Below are positions 33,903 to 46,100 of a DNA stretch of 64,000 nt, in pieces (the stretch's first letter is position 1; the number at the start of each line of letters is the position of its first letter). The notes under the pieces are model-generated. The model worked only from the letters and a program-made list of their open reading frames with translations, was not told the DNA's origin and ran no database searches. Both the position numbers and the translations under genes were made by a program. Source of the DNA: Taibaiella lutea (lineage in GTDB: Bacteria; Bacteroidota; Bacteroidia; Chitinophagales; Chitinophagaceae); the NCBI RefSeq assembly GCF_008629695.1, contig NZ_VWSH01000002.1, positions 93,410 to 157,409 of the forward strand, given 5' to 3'.

Positions 33903-36900
33903 CTAATCTTTTATCATGAATGCAGCCAATCCGGTGCCGATAGATAAATAGCTGAAACCAAAGTTACCAATAACCAACAAGGCTTTGGACTGCGGCTCCT
34001 CTACCGGGATAGCAGCACAGGCACATACTTTTCCTGCATCTTTCATCAGGCCGGTACTCAATTCAAATACCTGTTTCAATCCTTTCTTTTCTTTAAGGAT
34101 AAATATGGGAATACGCAGGAATGCCCTGATGCCATAGGTTACGGCTTCAAAGGTCTTCAGCCCTTTTTTCTGCACGCCATCTCCTAACCAGAACAAGCCG
34201 GAGAAAATAACACCAAAACCCCCGAAAGCAGCAGCGCCTACTTCCAGCGCTACCAACACAGGTGAGCCCGTCATGGAAATTTCGCTGGCTTCTGCATACA
34301 CCGAATAAGCGCCGGCCAGCAAGGCCAGGCCGGAGAAGAAGCCAAAGACTTTTGGTGCGGCTTGTTTGCCTTCCAGGTAAGCACCGCCAACAGACCATAC
34401 ATCCAGAAAGGATGTAACGGCAGGAATAAATATGGCTGCAAATTTGCCTACCTGTGTAACGGTATCAATCTCTTTGGCAAAATATTTTTTGAAGAGCGAT
34501 ATTTTTTCAGGTATTGCAATGTCAGATTGTATAACCGGCCTGCCTGCTTCTTTGTCTATTGCATCAACTTTAAGAATTTTCATGGCAATCGTTGCCGGCA
34601 CTGCAACCAACATAGAAATGACATCGGCTACCGTGAAAGAAGTATCCAGTTCTTTGGATGTAATTAATTTGTAAAGATCTTCGATGAAAGGGAAGCGGAT
34701 AGTACCGAACATCAGTTTGCGGAACAGCGAAAAAGCTTTTTCCATAAGTGTGAAAAGGCCATCCACAATCTTTCTTATAATATTTATAAGTGCGGTTACT
34801 ACATCGAAACCTACAATTAATACAATTTGCTTTATCTTCTCAAAAGAAAGATCAGAGATGCTGAAATTATCTCCCAACACGCTTCCTACATTTCGTTTGA
34901 TGTTATTGAAGGTTGTGGAAAGTTCCTGGAACAGACCACTCAATGTTCCGCTGATAAAACCCGTAAGGCTATCAAAAAATGCTTCCAGTTCTTTATCGAT
35001 ATCCATAGAGATAAGATAATTGAAAGCATCTTTTATTTTTTGCATGATCCATTGAAAGATACTGTTGCCGGTAATCTTATCGGAATCAGCTTTCGATTCG
35101 GCAGGTGTATTATCTGCTGCAACCTTGGCTATCCTGTCATCCTTTCCAAGATTAGGCACGTTTAACTGCTCGCGCAGGGTATCGAGATTGGCAAGCAATG
35201 TATCAATGCCACTCAGCGTTTTTTGCTTTAGCTTAGGAATATAGCCGCTCACTGTATTTACGCTGTTGGAAAGGTATTCTTTAATGGTATCTTTTACCAA
35301 TAGAATATCCTGCCAGTTGAACAGGAATTTGACATAGTCCCACACCTTTTCTACGCCTACTTTTATCTTATCCCAAAGCCATGTAAAGAAACCGCCGATT
35401 TCTTCGAGCGTGCTAACGATAAACTTTTTAATGCTTTGGCCTACTTTACATACAAATTCATATACACTTTCTGCTGCCTCTGTTACTTTTCTTACAAGGA
35501 AGGTAAAACCTTCAGTTACTTTGTGTGCCAACCCTGTAAAGAAGTCTGCTATGGAATCACCCAGCCCTGCAATAAACTTTCCGGCGTCGTTGGCTATCCG
35601 GGCAAAGTCTATGCCTGTATCCTGTCTTAAGGCAATCGTTCCGTTTGCATTAACCTGCAAGCCTAACTGAAAATCAGAAGAGGTGCCAACAGCTGCCAAA
35701 CGCGAGCTGAAAAAATCGCCGGCCGAAACTTTTTGAATGCCTGATACTGTGCCGGGGCCTGTGCTGATTTTAGATAACTGATTTAAGGTTTGTGTAACCG
35801 CCGTTAGTTCTTCATTATTACCATTGCGGTATTCATCAGGTAACAGATAAGAAGGGGTACCGGTATCCGATTGAACCGTTGCCTTTTGTAATTCAGATGC
35901 ACTGATGTTTTTGAAAGTATCAAAGATGCCATTAGCGGGATTTACATCAATTGCTTCTTCAATACCATCTATTTTAAAGCGATAAGTTGCAGGCGTGAAA
36001 GATTTTGCCTTATCATAAATGGTTATAGATGCCATTTCATTAGTACTTATTTCATAGTCGGGTATGCCGGGCCCAAGGTAAACGGTTTCCTGATTGATGA
36101 TAACGGCAGAAAGCACGGACGCTGATATTTTCACTTTATGTCCTGCCAACGGTGCATCCGCATCATCAAACAGACGGAAACAAGTGGAATAGCAAGTTAC
36201 TTTCGTTACTTTATCACTGTCTTTTATGGTAAGCGCTGCTTCGCTCCAATTGCCGTAAGCCTCATCACGCATCAGGAAAAAGCATTGATGCCTGCGATTG
36301 ATAACAAGCATAGATGCCGACACATTCTCATCACCATGCGCTAAAGCGATTTCTGCAATGTCCTTACGCAATAATAAGCTGCTCCAATGTTTCTCACCAG
36401 GATTGTAAGTAAACTGTTGCAGCTTACCTTCAAGATTTAAAGAACACAAAACTGTTTTATCGCCGTTTTCGGCTACCAATATTTCATTGATATTGGTAGC
36501 TTCGCTGGCGGGGGCAATTTCCTGTAGTACAGCATCTTCCATATCCATTAGTGTTTTAGCCGGAAGTACGTAAATGCCTGTCCCTCCGATGTAGAGACTG
36601 CTGCCATCTTCTGTTACCATGCCGGTTTCAATCACCATTGCATTTTCTGGGCAGGGTAGTTGAACACCGGGAGGGTTGGAGCCGGCTTTGCCTGCTGCCG
36701 TGATTTTTGGGAAAGCACGGAATACCAATCGCTGTGTGCCTTTACTTTTTCCCAGCACAAATAAACCTGCCCCGGTGTAAGATAAAACACCGGCCTTAAA
36801 ACTGGTTACCTCATCAAAGTCTGTAACTGCATCGAAGACAATACATTTACTGAATAATTTTTCCTGCAGTTTATCACTGATCAGATAAAACTGCTCTTTC

Positions 36901-37469
36901 TGGTTTTCGTTACCTACCAAAACAGTGGTAACTGATTTCCCATGATGAACCATACGGATACCGGTAACATCCACGTTTCCACGTGTGCCGTAATCTGTCC
37001 ATTTAATGTCATTCCAGTCTGCAGTTGCACTTTTGATATTATAAGCTATAAAAATACGGCTGCGCTGTGGCCCGCTTGTGTCAGCGCTGTCAGCAACGGC
37101 AACAGCAATGGAGATATTATCCTTCTCCGTATAATCAGCACCGACCGCCGTGATTCTCGCATCTTTTCCGAAAGCTACGCCGAGGTTATATTGTGTCCAG
37201 CCATTAGCGCTCCCGTCATGGATTACAAGAAACAATTCATGCTGTGTACCTATGCTGAGGAACATAGGTGTCACTACTGCATTTTTCTTATTGGGTATGG
37301 ATATAAGCCTTTGCTGGTAAAGCGTACGTGGATTAGCACTGATGCTTTCTTTGCCAAATAGACGGGCGGCTTCCATATAATCCACCACATCAGTACCTAT
37401 AGTAAGGTTTAATTTCTTCTCGGTGTCTTTTCCGATAGATATTCTTGAAACATTTGGTTGTTTTTCCAT
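33903..37469 (-). CDS. 1188-residue propeller plus hydrophobic-helix protein of unknown family
   Basis: A very large protein with no signal peptide. Residues about 60-420 are repeated beta strands resembling propeller blades (HELFLVIHDGSANGWTQYNL, later QHELFL- and QCFFLMRDEAYGNW-like turns). About 430-520 is another beta domain. From about 610 to 790 are amphipathic helices rich in aromatic and lysine residues (ITEEAAESVYEF-type, GGFFTWLWDKIKVGVEKVW). From about 890 to 1188 are several long hydrophobic helices, including FGFFSGLALLAGAYSVYAEA and GAAAFGGFGVIFSGLFWLGDG, that could enter a membrane. The upstream gene (possible P47/TULIP-like) ends 34 bases before its start, so they form an operon. 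No matching family is known to me. A pore-forming or membrane-translocated toxin is a hypothesis only. Confidence 0.5.
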   Translation of the reverse strand: MEKQPNVSRISIGKDTEKKLNLTIGTDVVDYMEAARLFGKESISANPRTLYQQRLISIPNKKNAVVTPMFLSIGTQHELFLVIHDGSANGWTQYNLGVAFGKDARITAVGADYTEKDNISIAVAVADSADTSGPQRSRIFIAYNIKSATADWNDIKWTDYGTRGNVDVTGIRMVHHGKSVTTVLVGNENQKEQFYLISDKLQEKLFSKCIVFDAVTDFDEVTSFKAGVLSYTGAGLFVLGKSKGTQRLVFRAFPKITAAGKAGSNPPGVQLPCPENAMVIETGMVTEDGSSLYIGGTGIYVLPAKTLMDMEDAVLQEIAPASEATNINEILVAENGDKTVLCSLNLEGKLQQFTYNPGEKHWSSLLLRKDIAEIALAHGDENVSASMLVINRRHQCFFLMRDEAYGNWSEAALTIKDSDKVTKVTCYSTCFRLFDDADAPLAGHKVKISASVLSAVIINQETVYLGPGIPDYEISTNEMASITIYDKAKSFTPATYRFKIDGIEEAIDVNPANGIFDTFKNISASELQKATVQSDTGTPSYLLPDEYRNGNNEELTAVTQTLNQLSKISTGPGTVSGIQKVSAGDFFSSRLAAVGTSSDFQLGLQVNANGTIALRQDTGIDFARIANDAGKFIAGLGDSIADFFTGLAHKVTEGFTFLVRKVTEAAESVYEFVCKVGQSIKKFIVSTLEEIGGFFTWLWDKIKVGVEKVWDYVKFLFNWQDILLVKDTIKEYLSNSVNTVSGYIPKLKQKTLSGIDTLLANLDTLREQLNVPNLGKDDRIAKVAADNTPAESKADSDKITGNSIFQWIMQKIKDAFNYLISMDIDKELEAFFDSLTGFISGTLSGLFQELSTTFNNIKRNVGSVLGDNFSISDLSFEKIKQIVLIVGFDVVTALINIIRKIVDGLFTLMEKAFSLFRKLMFGTIRFPFIEDLYKLITSKELDTSFTVADVISMLVAVPATIAMKILKVDAIDKEAGRPVIQSDIAIPEKISLFKKYFAKEIDTVTQVGKFAAIFIPAVTSFLDVWSVGGAYLEGKQAAPKVFGFFSGLALLAGAYSVYAEASEISMTGSPVLVALEVGAAAFGGFGVIFSGLFWLGDGVQKKGLKTFEAVTYGIRAFLRIPIFILKEKKGLKQVFELSTGLMKDAGKVCACAAIPVEEPQSKALLVIGNFGFSYLSIGTGLAAFMIKD

Positions 37470-37503
37470 TATTATGATTTCAAAAGGTTAACAGGAAGGT
37501 GTT

Positions 37504-39087
37504 TTAAGCGGAATGATAAATAGCATCGATATATAAGTTCCCGGTGCTGGAGAAATGAGGGTTCTGATAAGAGAATACACCGCCTCCGGGTGGAATGAAG
37601 GCATGGTTATTCATTTCTATTTTCAGGTTGTTAAGCTTTGCTTCCAGAGTGTCTGAAATAAGTTTCACCATATCGGCTTGTCCCTTCCTTATCCGCTCTA
37701 CGCTGGTTTCTCCGATAATATTCAAAGTTTTTAAAACAGATTCAAATGCCTGGGAAAACTCAATAAGCCCGCTGACATTATCTTCCTTCATTTCCACTCC
37801 TTTGAAATTGATATCAGCATCTAATTGAATATTGAATTTTTCGGGTTCCGGTTGCCGTTGTCCGTTCACTGGTGTATCCCCTTTTATTGTAATTGATCCG
37901 GAAAGGCTATTATGGCCTTTGAGGTGCAGGTGTCCAATATCCTGTGAGAGTGTCGTCAGGTCAAGGTACAATTTGGTATCAATAAAGCCTTCGATTTTAA
38001 TTCTGTTTGTACCCGGCACTATTTCCATGTTGACTTCCCATTTGTTCTCATTGTCATAGCTTGCGAAATAAAGTCCCAGATCCTGCTTGCCTGTATTACG
38101 TTTCGAATCGCTGAATTTATAGCGAAGGTTTTCATAAGATATATTATCTGCACCCAATACCTTCAGGATATATGGGATGAGGTAAAAATCAAAGTAGCTT
38201 TTCTTACTGATGATCATAGCTCCATTCAGCAGTTGGGTTTCACCGTTCATCAGTTCCGGTTGTATCCAGGGGGACGTGATCAAAGAGCGGGCTGCGTTTA
38301 TATCATTTGGCAATGGATTGTCAGATAACATTCCCAAATAGTCGAGTGTTGAAACAGCAGGATGCGTATGTACATGGAAGATAAAATCCGTCAGGGCGAA
38401 TGTAGGTGTTGATTTACGGCTTGTGCGCCTTACCACCGTTCCTAATATGAACTGATCATTCATTTCGCCTTTCAGTAAATTGCCAATGGCACGTTTGGCA
38501 ACAATCACGGCGTCCTCATTCGCGTTCTTAGGAATGGAAGAGCTCCTATTGTCAATAAGCATAGTATCCACATTAGTGAACTTCATAAACAGGTATTCAA
38601 TAGAGAATACGGAATCACTCAGGTCTTTCTTACTTTCTTTCGCACTGTCGATTAGTTCATTAGCTTCCTGAAAAGCGCTGGGATCTATCTTCTTAAGCGC
38701 CTCCATATCAACAGGCTTCTTATCCAGATCGGCTATAAAGCTAAAGTTCCAGTCTTCTATAGTCTCTTCTTCAATACCATCATCGCCACGATAGAAAACA
38801 GTACCCTCATCTAAAGTGAGCGTTACCAATACCTGACCAAATTTTCCATTTGGTACATTCAGGCTGATTTTAAGCGGAGCAATGGTACTTTTAATACCTT
38901 CTCTTGAAGGTGTCTGCACACCTGTTTTTTTGTCCACTTTAGTAAGGAACAGCGAAATTTTGTTATCCCATTTTTTACGGGCTTTCCAGGAAGCCCAGGC
39001 TGTTTCCAATTGTGTGTTAATCGCATCTTCAGACAAACACATACAGAGATCGAATTGTACCAGCGAATTGTGTGAATCAGAGTTCAT
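37504..39087 (-). CDS. Possible P47/TULIP-like lipid-binding-fold protein
   Basis: A 527-residue leaderless protein, mostly beta with long amphipathic strands. Its N-terminus (FDLCMCLSEDAINTQLETAW) and the following order of elements suggest the TULIP-fold P47/OrfX group. Those elements are a Trp-rich short helix, then P-x-I-x-L strand PLKISLNVP, a GT-containing strand LTLDEGTVFY, and WNFSFIADLDKKPV. P47/OrfX proteins are known from botulinum-neurotoxin and insecticidal clusters. The C-terminal third alternates strands and helices and ends GGVFSYQNPHFSSTG. The call rests on pattern memory, not alignment. An alternative is an unrelated large beta protein. It is the first gene of the operon with the 1188-residue protein. 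Confidence 0.35.
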   Translation of the reverse strand: MNSDSHNSLVQFDLCMCLSEDAINTQLETAWASWKARKKWDNKISLFLTKVDKKTGVQTPSREGIKSTIAPLKISLNVPNGKFGQVLVTLTLDEGTVFYRGDDGIEEETIEDWNFSFIADLDKKPVDMEALKKIDPSAFQEANELIDSAKESKKDLSDSVFSIEYLFMKFTNVDTMLIDNRSSSIPKNANEDAVIVAKRAIGNLLKGEMNDQFILGTVVRRTSRKSTPTFALTDFIFHVHTHPAVSTLDYLGMLSDNPLPNDINAARSLITSPWIQPELMNGETQLLNGAMIISKKSYFDFYLIPYILKVLGADNISYENLRYKFSDSKRNTGKQDLGLYFASYDNENKWEVNMEIVPGTNRIKIEGFIDTKLYLDLTTLSQDIGHLHLKGHNSLSGSITIKGDTPVNGQRQPEPEKFNIQLDADINFKGVEMKEDNVSGLIEFSQAFESVLKTLNIIGETSVERIRKGQADMVKLISDTLEAKLNNLKIEMNNHAFIPPGGGVFSYQNPHFSSTGNLYIDAIYHSA

Positions 39088-40111
39088 TTATAATATCAAG
39101 TTAAGGGGTGACGAAAAGAGTTTTCTTTTAGAAAAGATTGTGTTAGTCCTGAATATTCAGCACGAGATGTATAACATAGCTTTGTTTAGCCGCAATTTAT
39201 AGAGTTGAAATGCCCGGACTGGCGAGTAGTTGCTGTATAGGCAGAAAGGTGATTATTCTTCCGCATCGTAAAAAGAATTTTTTCTTGGGTTCGGTTTAAA
39301 TGGTTGGTGTACTGATATTTACAGAGTAAACTGGATACCAAAGTAAAAATAATCTTATAATAAACCTTATTAGTGTACTCATTATTTATTACAATCTTAA
39401 GAAGGAGATATTCAATGTTTATTTCCAATAATGAAAACATCTGAAGCTATTTACATCCTAAATAACCTATAACCTCCTTTTGGTATTACTTAATCGTTAA
39501 TTGTTTTAACTTTTAGTCGCCATTTACATGTAGGTGCAATCTTGATTTTGACAACGCATTGATTCATGTGTTCTCTTTAAGTATTAGTACTAATGATAAA
39601 TTGATATCGGGAGCGATTGCTGAAACGTTTGTTTAAACTAAAGACTGAATGATAAATTGTTAATTAATTAACTTGTAATTAATTTTAAGACAGAGTCATA
39701 ATTGATTTTGTGATGCTAACGAAATAAAACCCTTCCATAAATAGATTCCTTTTTATAATAATTATTTCAGCATCTGATATTTTCTGAATCGGAAAAGCAT
39801 TTATACTGATATTCCAATTACAACCGCATCAGTGTGCAGTTCTTTACATAAGCATAGATTTGAATTGCATATTTGTAATAGTGCGTTGACCAATCGTAAT
39901 ACAATAACCAAGTTTTTCAGTTTTATTTTTTTGAATCGGATTTAAGCTTCCGGGTTTGCCCGTTTTAAATTCTTTTACTGCCATTTAAAGATGTTCTCAT
40001 CATCCGGCAGATTGATTATAATGTTTTAATATTCAACCGATAAACATTTGCTATAAACCCTATCGCGATGCTATTCTTGTTGAGTGTTCATCTTTTTAAC
40101 CATTTTTTCGA
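39088..40111. other. 1-kb AT-rich non-coding region before the giant adhesin
   Basis: No supported gene on either strand. A minus-strand frame at 39186-39440 has no family features. A 14-bp perfect palindrome GTTAATTAATTAAC is at 39659-39672. The promoters of the minus-strand operon and the plus-strand adhesin must lie here, but no clear TAnnTTTG pair could be fixed. Confidence 0.5.
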
Positions 40112-43100
40112 ATGAAGAATTATTACCAAAAGCAAAAAAACTATTGGCGAAAGCTGATTCCTTTGATTGCACTGCCCGTGGCAACAATCTTCTCTGCACT
40201 CTCTGCAAAGGCCCAGACTTATTGTAATCCGACTTATCCCAGCGGATGTGGTAGTTGGGGCGTGTATGGAACAAATTCAGTGATTATCGGATCTTTTATG
40301 GCCAGCCCAGCCTCGTGTAGCAATGGCAGCGTCAGTACAACAGTCAGTTTGAATGCCGGTGTAAGCACCTCTGTTTCCATAATAACACATGGATGGATGA
40401 GTATCGGGATTGCCGCAGATTTCAATAATGACGGCGACTTTCTGGATGCAGGTGAGCTGCTGGCTTTGCCGGATTATGCTGCAAGTGATCCGCATACCTA
40501 TCCTTTTACTATAACTGTCCCGCCGGATATCATCACCGGTAATTACCGGTTAAGGATCTGGAGCCGTTCGGCAAATGGCGGCGGCGCAGGTAATGGTGAA
40601 GTTCCCTGCGGTGCTTTTGGTTATGGTAATTATCTGGATTATACTTTAGCCGTAACCAATACTGCTACTTGTCTTCCTCCTTCTTCTGCTATTACCATTG
40701 TACCCGCTTCAGTAACAGCTGCTTTAAGCTGGACTGCAGCAACAACCAGTCCGCAAAGTTATGACTGGAAAATTGTGGCCAATGGCGGTAACCCTATTAC
40801 AGATCCGGGCGTAACATCCGGTAACGTAACAGGAACAACAGCCTCTGCTTCGGGGTTAACATCGTCAACTACTTATCAATTATATGTACGTTCCAAATGT
40901 ACCAGTGCGACAGATACCAGCGCATGGACTTTAGGGACTACTTTCAATACTCTTTGTGCCGGAACTCCTACCGGAGGAACAGCAGCAACAACAGTAACGC
41001 CGGTATGCCCTACCACTTCTTTTACATTGAGCTTAACCGGTAATACTACAGGGCCCGGCATCAGTTATCAATGGCAAAGCTCACCTGCCGGAGCCGGAAC
41101 TTTCACTAACATTTCCGGGGCTACGACTTCTTCTTATACGGGTACACAATCTTCCGCTAAAGATTACAGATGTTATCTGGTTTGTGCAGGATCAGGACTC
41201 AGCGATACATCCGCTCTGATTAATGTCGGACAAAGTCCTGCTACATCTTGTTATTGTGTTCCTACCGTTACCTCATCAACTTCATATTACATAACCAGTT
41301 TCTCAACTACAAATGGCGCTACCAATATAACCAATAACGGTACAGCCGCCAGCGGTGCTTATATCAATTATTCAGCAACTATGTCTGCCAGTGCCATACA
41401 AGGCAATGTGGTGAATTTTTCTCTTACCGGAAGTTCTGCTTCAGAAACAAGAGGTATATATATTGACTGGAACCAGGATGGAGATTTTGATGATGCCGGA
41501 GAAAATGTTTATTCAAGTGCATCAACCTCTTCCGCTACTGTAACAGGATCGTTTACAGTGCCTTTTTCTGCTGTAACCGGCAATACAAGGATGCGTGTCC
41601 GTACCAGCTATTATTCTTATGTGATGGCTCCTTGCGGCGCTATCTATTATGGAGAAACAGAAGATTATGCCTTTAACGTTATTGGTGTATCGGGTGTCTG
41701 TGTATTCCCAGTTAATTTTAGTGTAACAGGTTTAAGCAATACAACTGCTACTGCTCATTTCAGTCCTCCGCCCGCAGGTAATACACCAACAAATTATATT
41801 TATGAATTGCGCACAGATGGTACTGCTGCAGGCTCCGGATTAACCGGGTTATTTAGTGGTGGTACTTCTACAGACACAACATTGTATTTTACCAGTCTTT
41901 CTCAGGGTACAAGCTATACATTGTATGCACGTACTTTCTGTAGTGCCGGCGATACCAGTTCATGGGTTTCCTATTCTTTTGCAACTACATACGATACGCT
42001 TACTTCTGTGAGCTTTGCAGGGTTTAATGCCGATGTTATAGCTAATGGCATTGGCGCGGCTTCTACCTCTACAACCAATGATGTGGACGGTGCAAGCTGG
42101 GCATTGGTGGCAAATAGCTTTAAGGCTATATCTACAAATGCCGCCCCGGCCAACTCTGTTCCTAATAACAGGATTGTTAAAAATGGCCTTAGGAAATATA
42201 TTCTCAATTTTTATGATAACAATAATTCCATAAGAATGCCTAACGGCAGTTCCGGCACAGCCCGGTTCCTTGCTTCCAAACGGGCAAACAAAGTTAACAT
42301 CATGGGTGTCAGTGGTTCAGGTGCATCTACCACCACCACTACAATTTATTTCCATGATGGTACTACTCAGGTAGCAACGATTGGCTTCCCTGACTGGTAT
42401 GGATCCGGCAATAATGTTGCATCTGCCGTTGGTCGTGTGAACAGGACCAATAACAGTCTGGAAACAGGGCCTTATCTTCATGATACAGCAATCAGTATTC
42501 AGACTGCCAAGCGTTTAATTCCTATTGACAGTATCAAATTCAGTAATGCAGGACAAACTATGAACGTATTGGCTATCGGTATTGTGCCGAATACCAATCA
42601 GCCTTGTCCTTTGCCTGCTGCTGTTGGCGATACTTCCAATGTTACAGCTTCCGCAGCCACTATATCATGGACAGGCAACGGAACAAATACCAACTATCAG
42701 GTTAGCTATGGCGCGCTTGGAACTTATGCAGATAATGGTACCATTGTAAGCATAAACGGAAATACCGGAGCAAATACCTACACTATTAACTCAGGCTTAT
42801 CTGCTGCTACAAAATATCAGGCATTTATAAGGACAGATTGCGGTAGCGGCTCTTATTCTGATTGGGTTGGTCCTATCAACTTCTTAACATTAGCTAATAA
42901 CTGCAGCGGAACTCCTGCAACAGCGGCCCTGACAGCCACTGCGACAAGTGTATGCCCTAACGTCGCTTATACTTTGAACGTTTCAGGCATAAGCTCCAAT
43001 AATGGTATCTTGTTGAAATGGCAGTCATCACCCGCAGGACAAAATACATGGACTACATTAAGCACTGTTACGCCAACTATCGGTGTGAGCAATTATTCTT

Positions 43101-46100
43101 ATGGTGTTGCTACACAAACAGCTGGCCAGGATTATCGTTGCATAGTTAATTGTACATTGACAGGTGACTCTTCTGTTTCCAATGTTTATACGGTTAGTCA
43201 GAATCCGCCTACACAATGCTATTGTACAAATACTTATACTAATACTACAAGCGGTTATATAACCAACTTTACGACAACCGGAGGTATAACTAACATTTCA
43301 AATTCAAGTACAAATGTACCCGGCGGATATAATGATTTTACAGCTATGCAGGTTTCTGCGGTAGCTAATACTTCATTCTCATTCTCGGCTACAGCTTTCA
43401 GTACGGATCACATGGGTATCTTTGTTGACTGGAATCAGGATGGAGATTTATCGGATCCGGGTGAATTTGTGTATACGCAAAATACAACTTATGCTTCATC
43501 GTTCAGCGGAACTATTGCTATCCCTTCAAACGCAGTTCCCGGGCCTACCCGTATGCGTGTGAGATTGGCGTGGTCCGGTAATGTTACAGATCCATGCGCC
43601 GTAATGACATATAGTGAAACGGAAGATTATACAGTTAATGTTATTGCCCAAACTGCATGTGCAGGCGCTCCGGCACCGGGTAATACAATTTCTTCCGCTT
43701 CCAGCTTATGCGTCAGCGGAACAACCAATCTTTCATTAACTAATAATTATATCACTTATTCAGGCATCACTTATCAATGGCAATCCTCGACAAATGGTAC
43801 AACCTGGGATAATATGAACGCTGCTACCGGCATTACTACAACATCTCCGACAATTACGCAAACCACCAGTTTCCGTTGTCGTTTGATTTGCAGTGCAGGT
43901 CCTGATACCGCTTATTCTACACCGGCTCAGGTGGTGGTTAATGCGCTGCCAACCGTTGCCATTTCTCCGGCTCAGGGTGCGTTTTGTACCAGTGGTAGTG
44001 CTACTTTAACAGCCTCCGGTGCAAATACTTATGCCTGGACTCCGACAGCATCTTTAAGTGCCGCAACCGGTACTTCTGTTGTGGCAACACCTACTGCGAT
44101 CACTACTTATACCGTAACCGGTACTGATGTAAATGGTTGTATTAATACAGGAACTGCAACTGTAGGGCCGATAGCTGCCTTTACTCCTACTGCTGTTGCA
44201 GCAAATACATGTGGCGCTAATATACCTGTTACAATTAATGTTACACCTATTGCAACAACTGACGGCACTATGGAATACTCGCTTACAGATACGGTCGGAA
44301 CAATAATTGGTAACTGGCAGGCCGGCACATCCTTTACTGTTACACCTACTGTAGGCGGTGGTTATAAATACTACGTATTCGCAAGAAGTACAAACTGTAC
44401 AAGCAGTGTTTCTGATACTGGAACCGTAACGTTCTATGCCGGATTTGTTGCGAATGTTACTACAACAAATGCTTCTTGTGCCAATGGTGACGGAAGTTTC
44501 GTAGTTGGAAATGTTCAGGGGCCCGGTTCAGGAAACTCCGCGGCTGTATGGTATAGCAATGACTTTAGTTCGTCTACTTTAAATACGACATATGCTGAAT
44601 TAAAAGGAGGTGCCAGCATTACCGGTAACCGCCTTCTTTTAACACCGAATACCACAAGCCAAAACGGAGGTTTTGTAATCAAAAACCCAACAAGTATCAA
44701 TGGTCATCTGGATAGTGTAAAGTTCATTTTGACTGTTCCTACAAGCGGAGCTGACGGACTTTCCTGGAGCTTTGGAGATAACCTTGTATATAGCACTACC
44801 GCCGGCCTTGAACAAGGTATCGGTGATAAATTGATTATCTCCTTTGATGCTTACGGTACCTCCGGTACAAGCATAGCAGGTATATATCTTACCTATGGGC
44901 AGAACAATGCTACACTTGGTGGTATCAGTACAACTACGAGTTCAACCATGTTAGGTTATTCCAACAATACAAGCTGGAGAGCTGCATCCAATAAACAAGT
45001 AGTTGTTTCTATTTCTGCGAGCAACAAGCTGACGCTTACCGTAGGCGGTACTGTTATCTTTAATGCCGTACAGTTACCTGCAGCTTATACAAATGCAGAC
45101 AAGTCAAGCTGGACACAGATTATAGCTGCACGTACGGGTGGTGTTGCAGAAGAGCATACCATTGATAATCTGGGTATTTATTATAATGGACTGAGCTATA
45201 CTTATGGTTCATCTCCTGCTAATTCAGGAACAGTGCCTTCTACATGGCAGCCTTCTCCTGTATTCTCAGGTTTAAGCGGCGGTGACAGCCTGGATATATG
45301 GGTTGCCAATCCTGCAAGCCCTGCAACCTGTAATAAATTCCTGGGAACTTATGGCATTACATCACCTGTTATGGCATCCATGCTTGACTCTGCCGACCCA
45401 CTATGTGTCGGTTCTGAAGATGGCTATGTTTTATTGAAAGTGAATGCCGCAGGAACCTATAATGTTTCTTACAAGAAAAATGGCGGCGCCACCATCACTC
45501 AAAATGCATTGGTTTCCTCAAATGACGGCACAAATGAATATGTTGCAGTTATCCTCGGACAAGGTGCTTATACCAACTTCAAAGTGGTAAACACGGTAGG
45601 TTCATGCGTTTCAAACACTATTGCAGGCACTACGACATTGACGGCACCGGCCGCTACAGCAGTACCTGTATCAAGTACAACCTCGGGTGCAATGAACCAA
45701 CCGGGAGCAGGTACCCAATATTATACTGATGCTTCCTGTGATTTGATTGCTGCTGTTACCAGTGCAAACAACCTTGGAACCGTTACTGCAAACGTAACAG
45801 TAGGTACACCTGCTGCAACTCCGGGTGGTGAGCCATTCGTAGGAAGGTATGTTGATGTAGTTCCAAGCCAGAATGCGAATCTGCCTGCAACATTGAAATT
45901 ATATTTCACCACCGCAGATTTCACAGCTTATAACAACGCTGCATCCGTTGGTACGACTTCTTATCCTGCTATCCTGCCGGATAATTCAAACCTTCGTATC
46001 AGGGCATTCCACGGCCTTCCTTCATCAGGCACAACAGGGCCTAACGGCACTTATGATGCAACGAACTCAGACATATTGCTTCCGACAAGCGTTGTATGGA

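Noticed and set aside
39186-39440. Minus-strand open frame of 84 codons
   Set aside because: Lies in AT-rich non-coding sequence with no domain, hydrophobic pattern or good start context.
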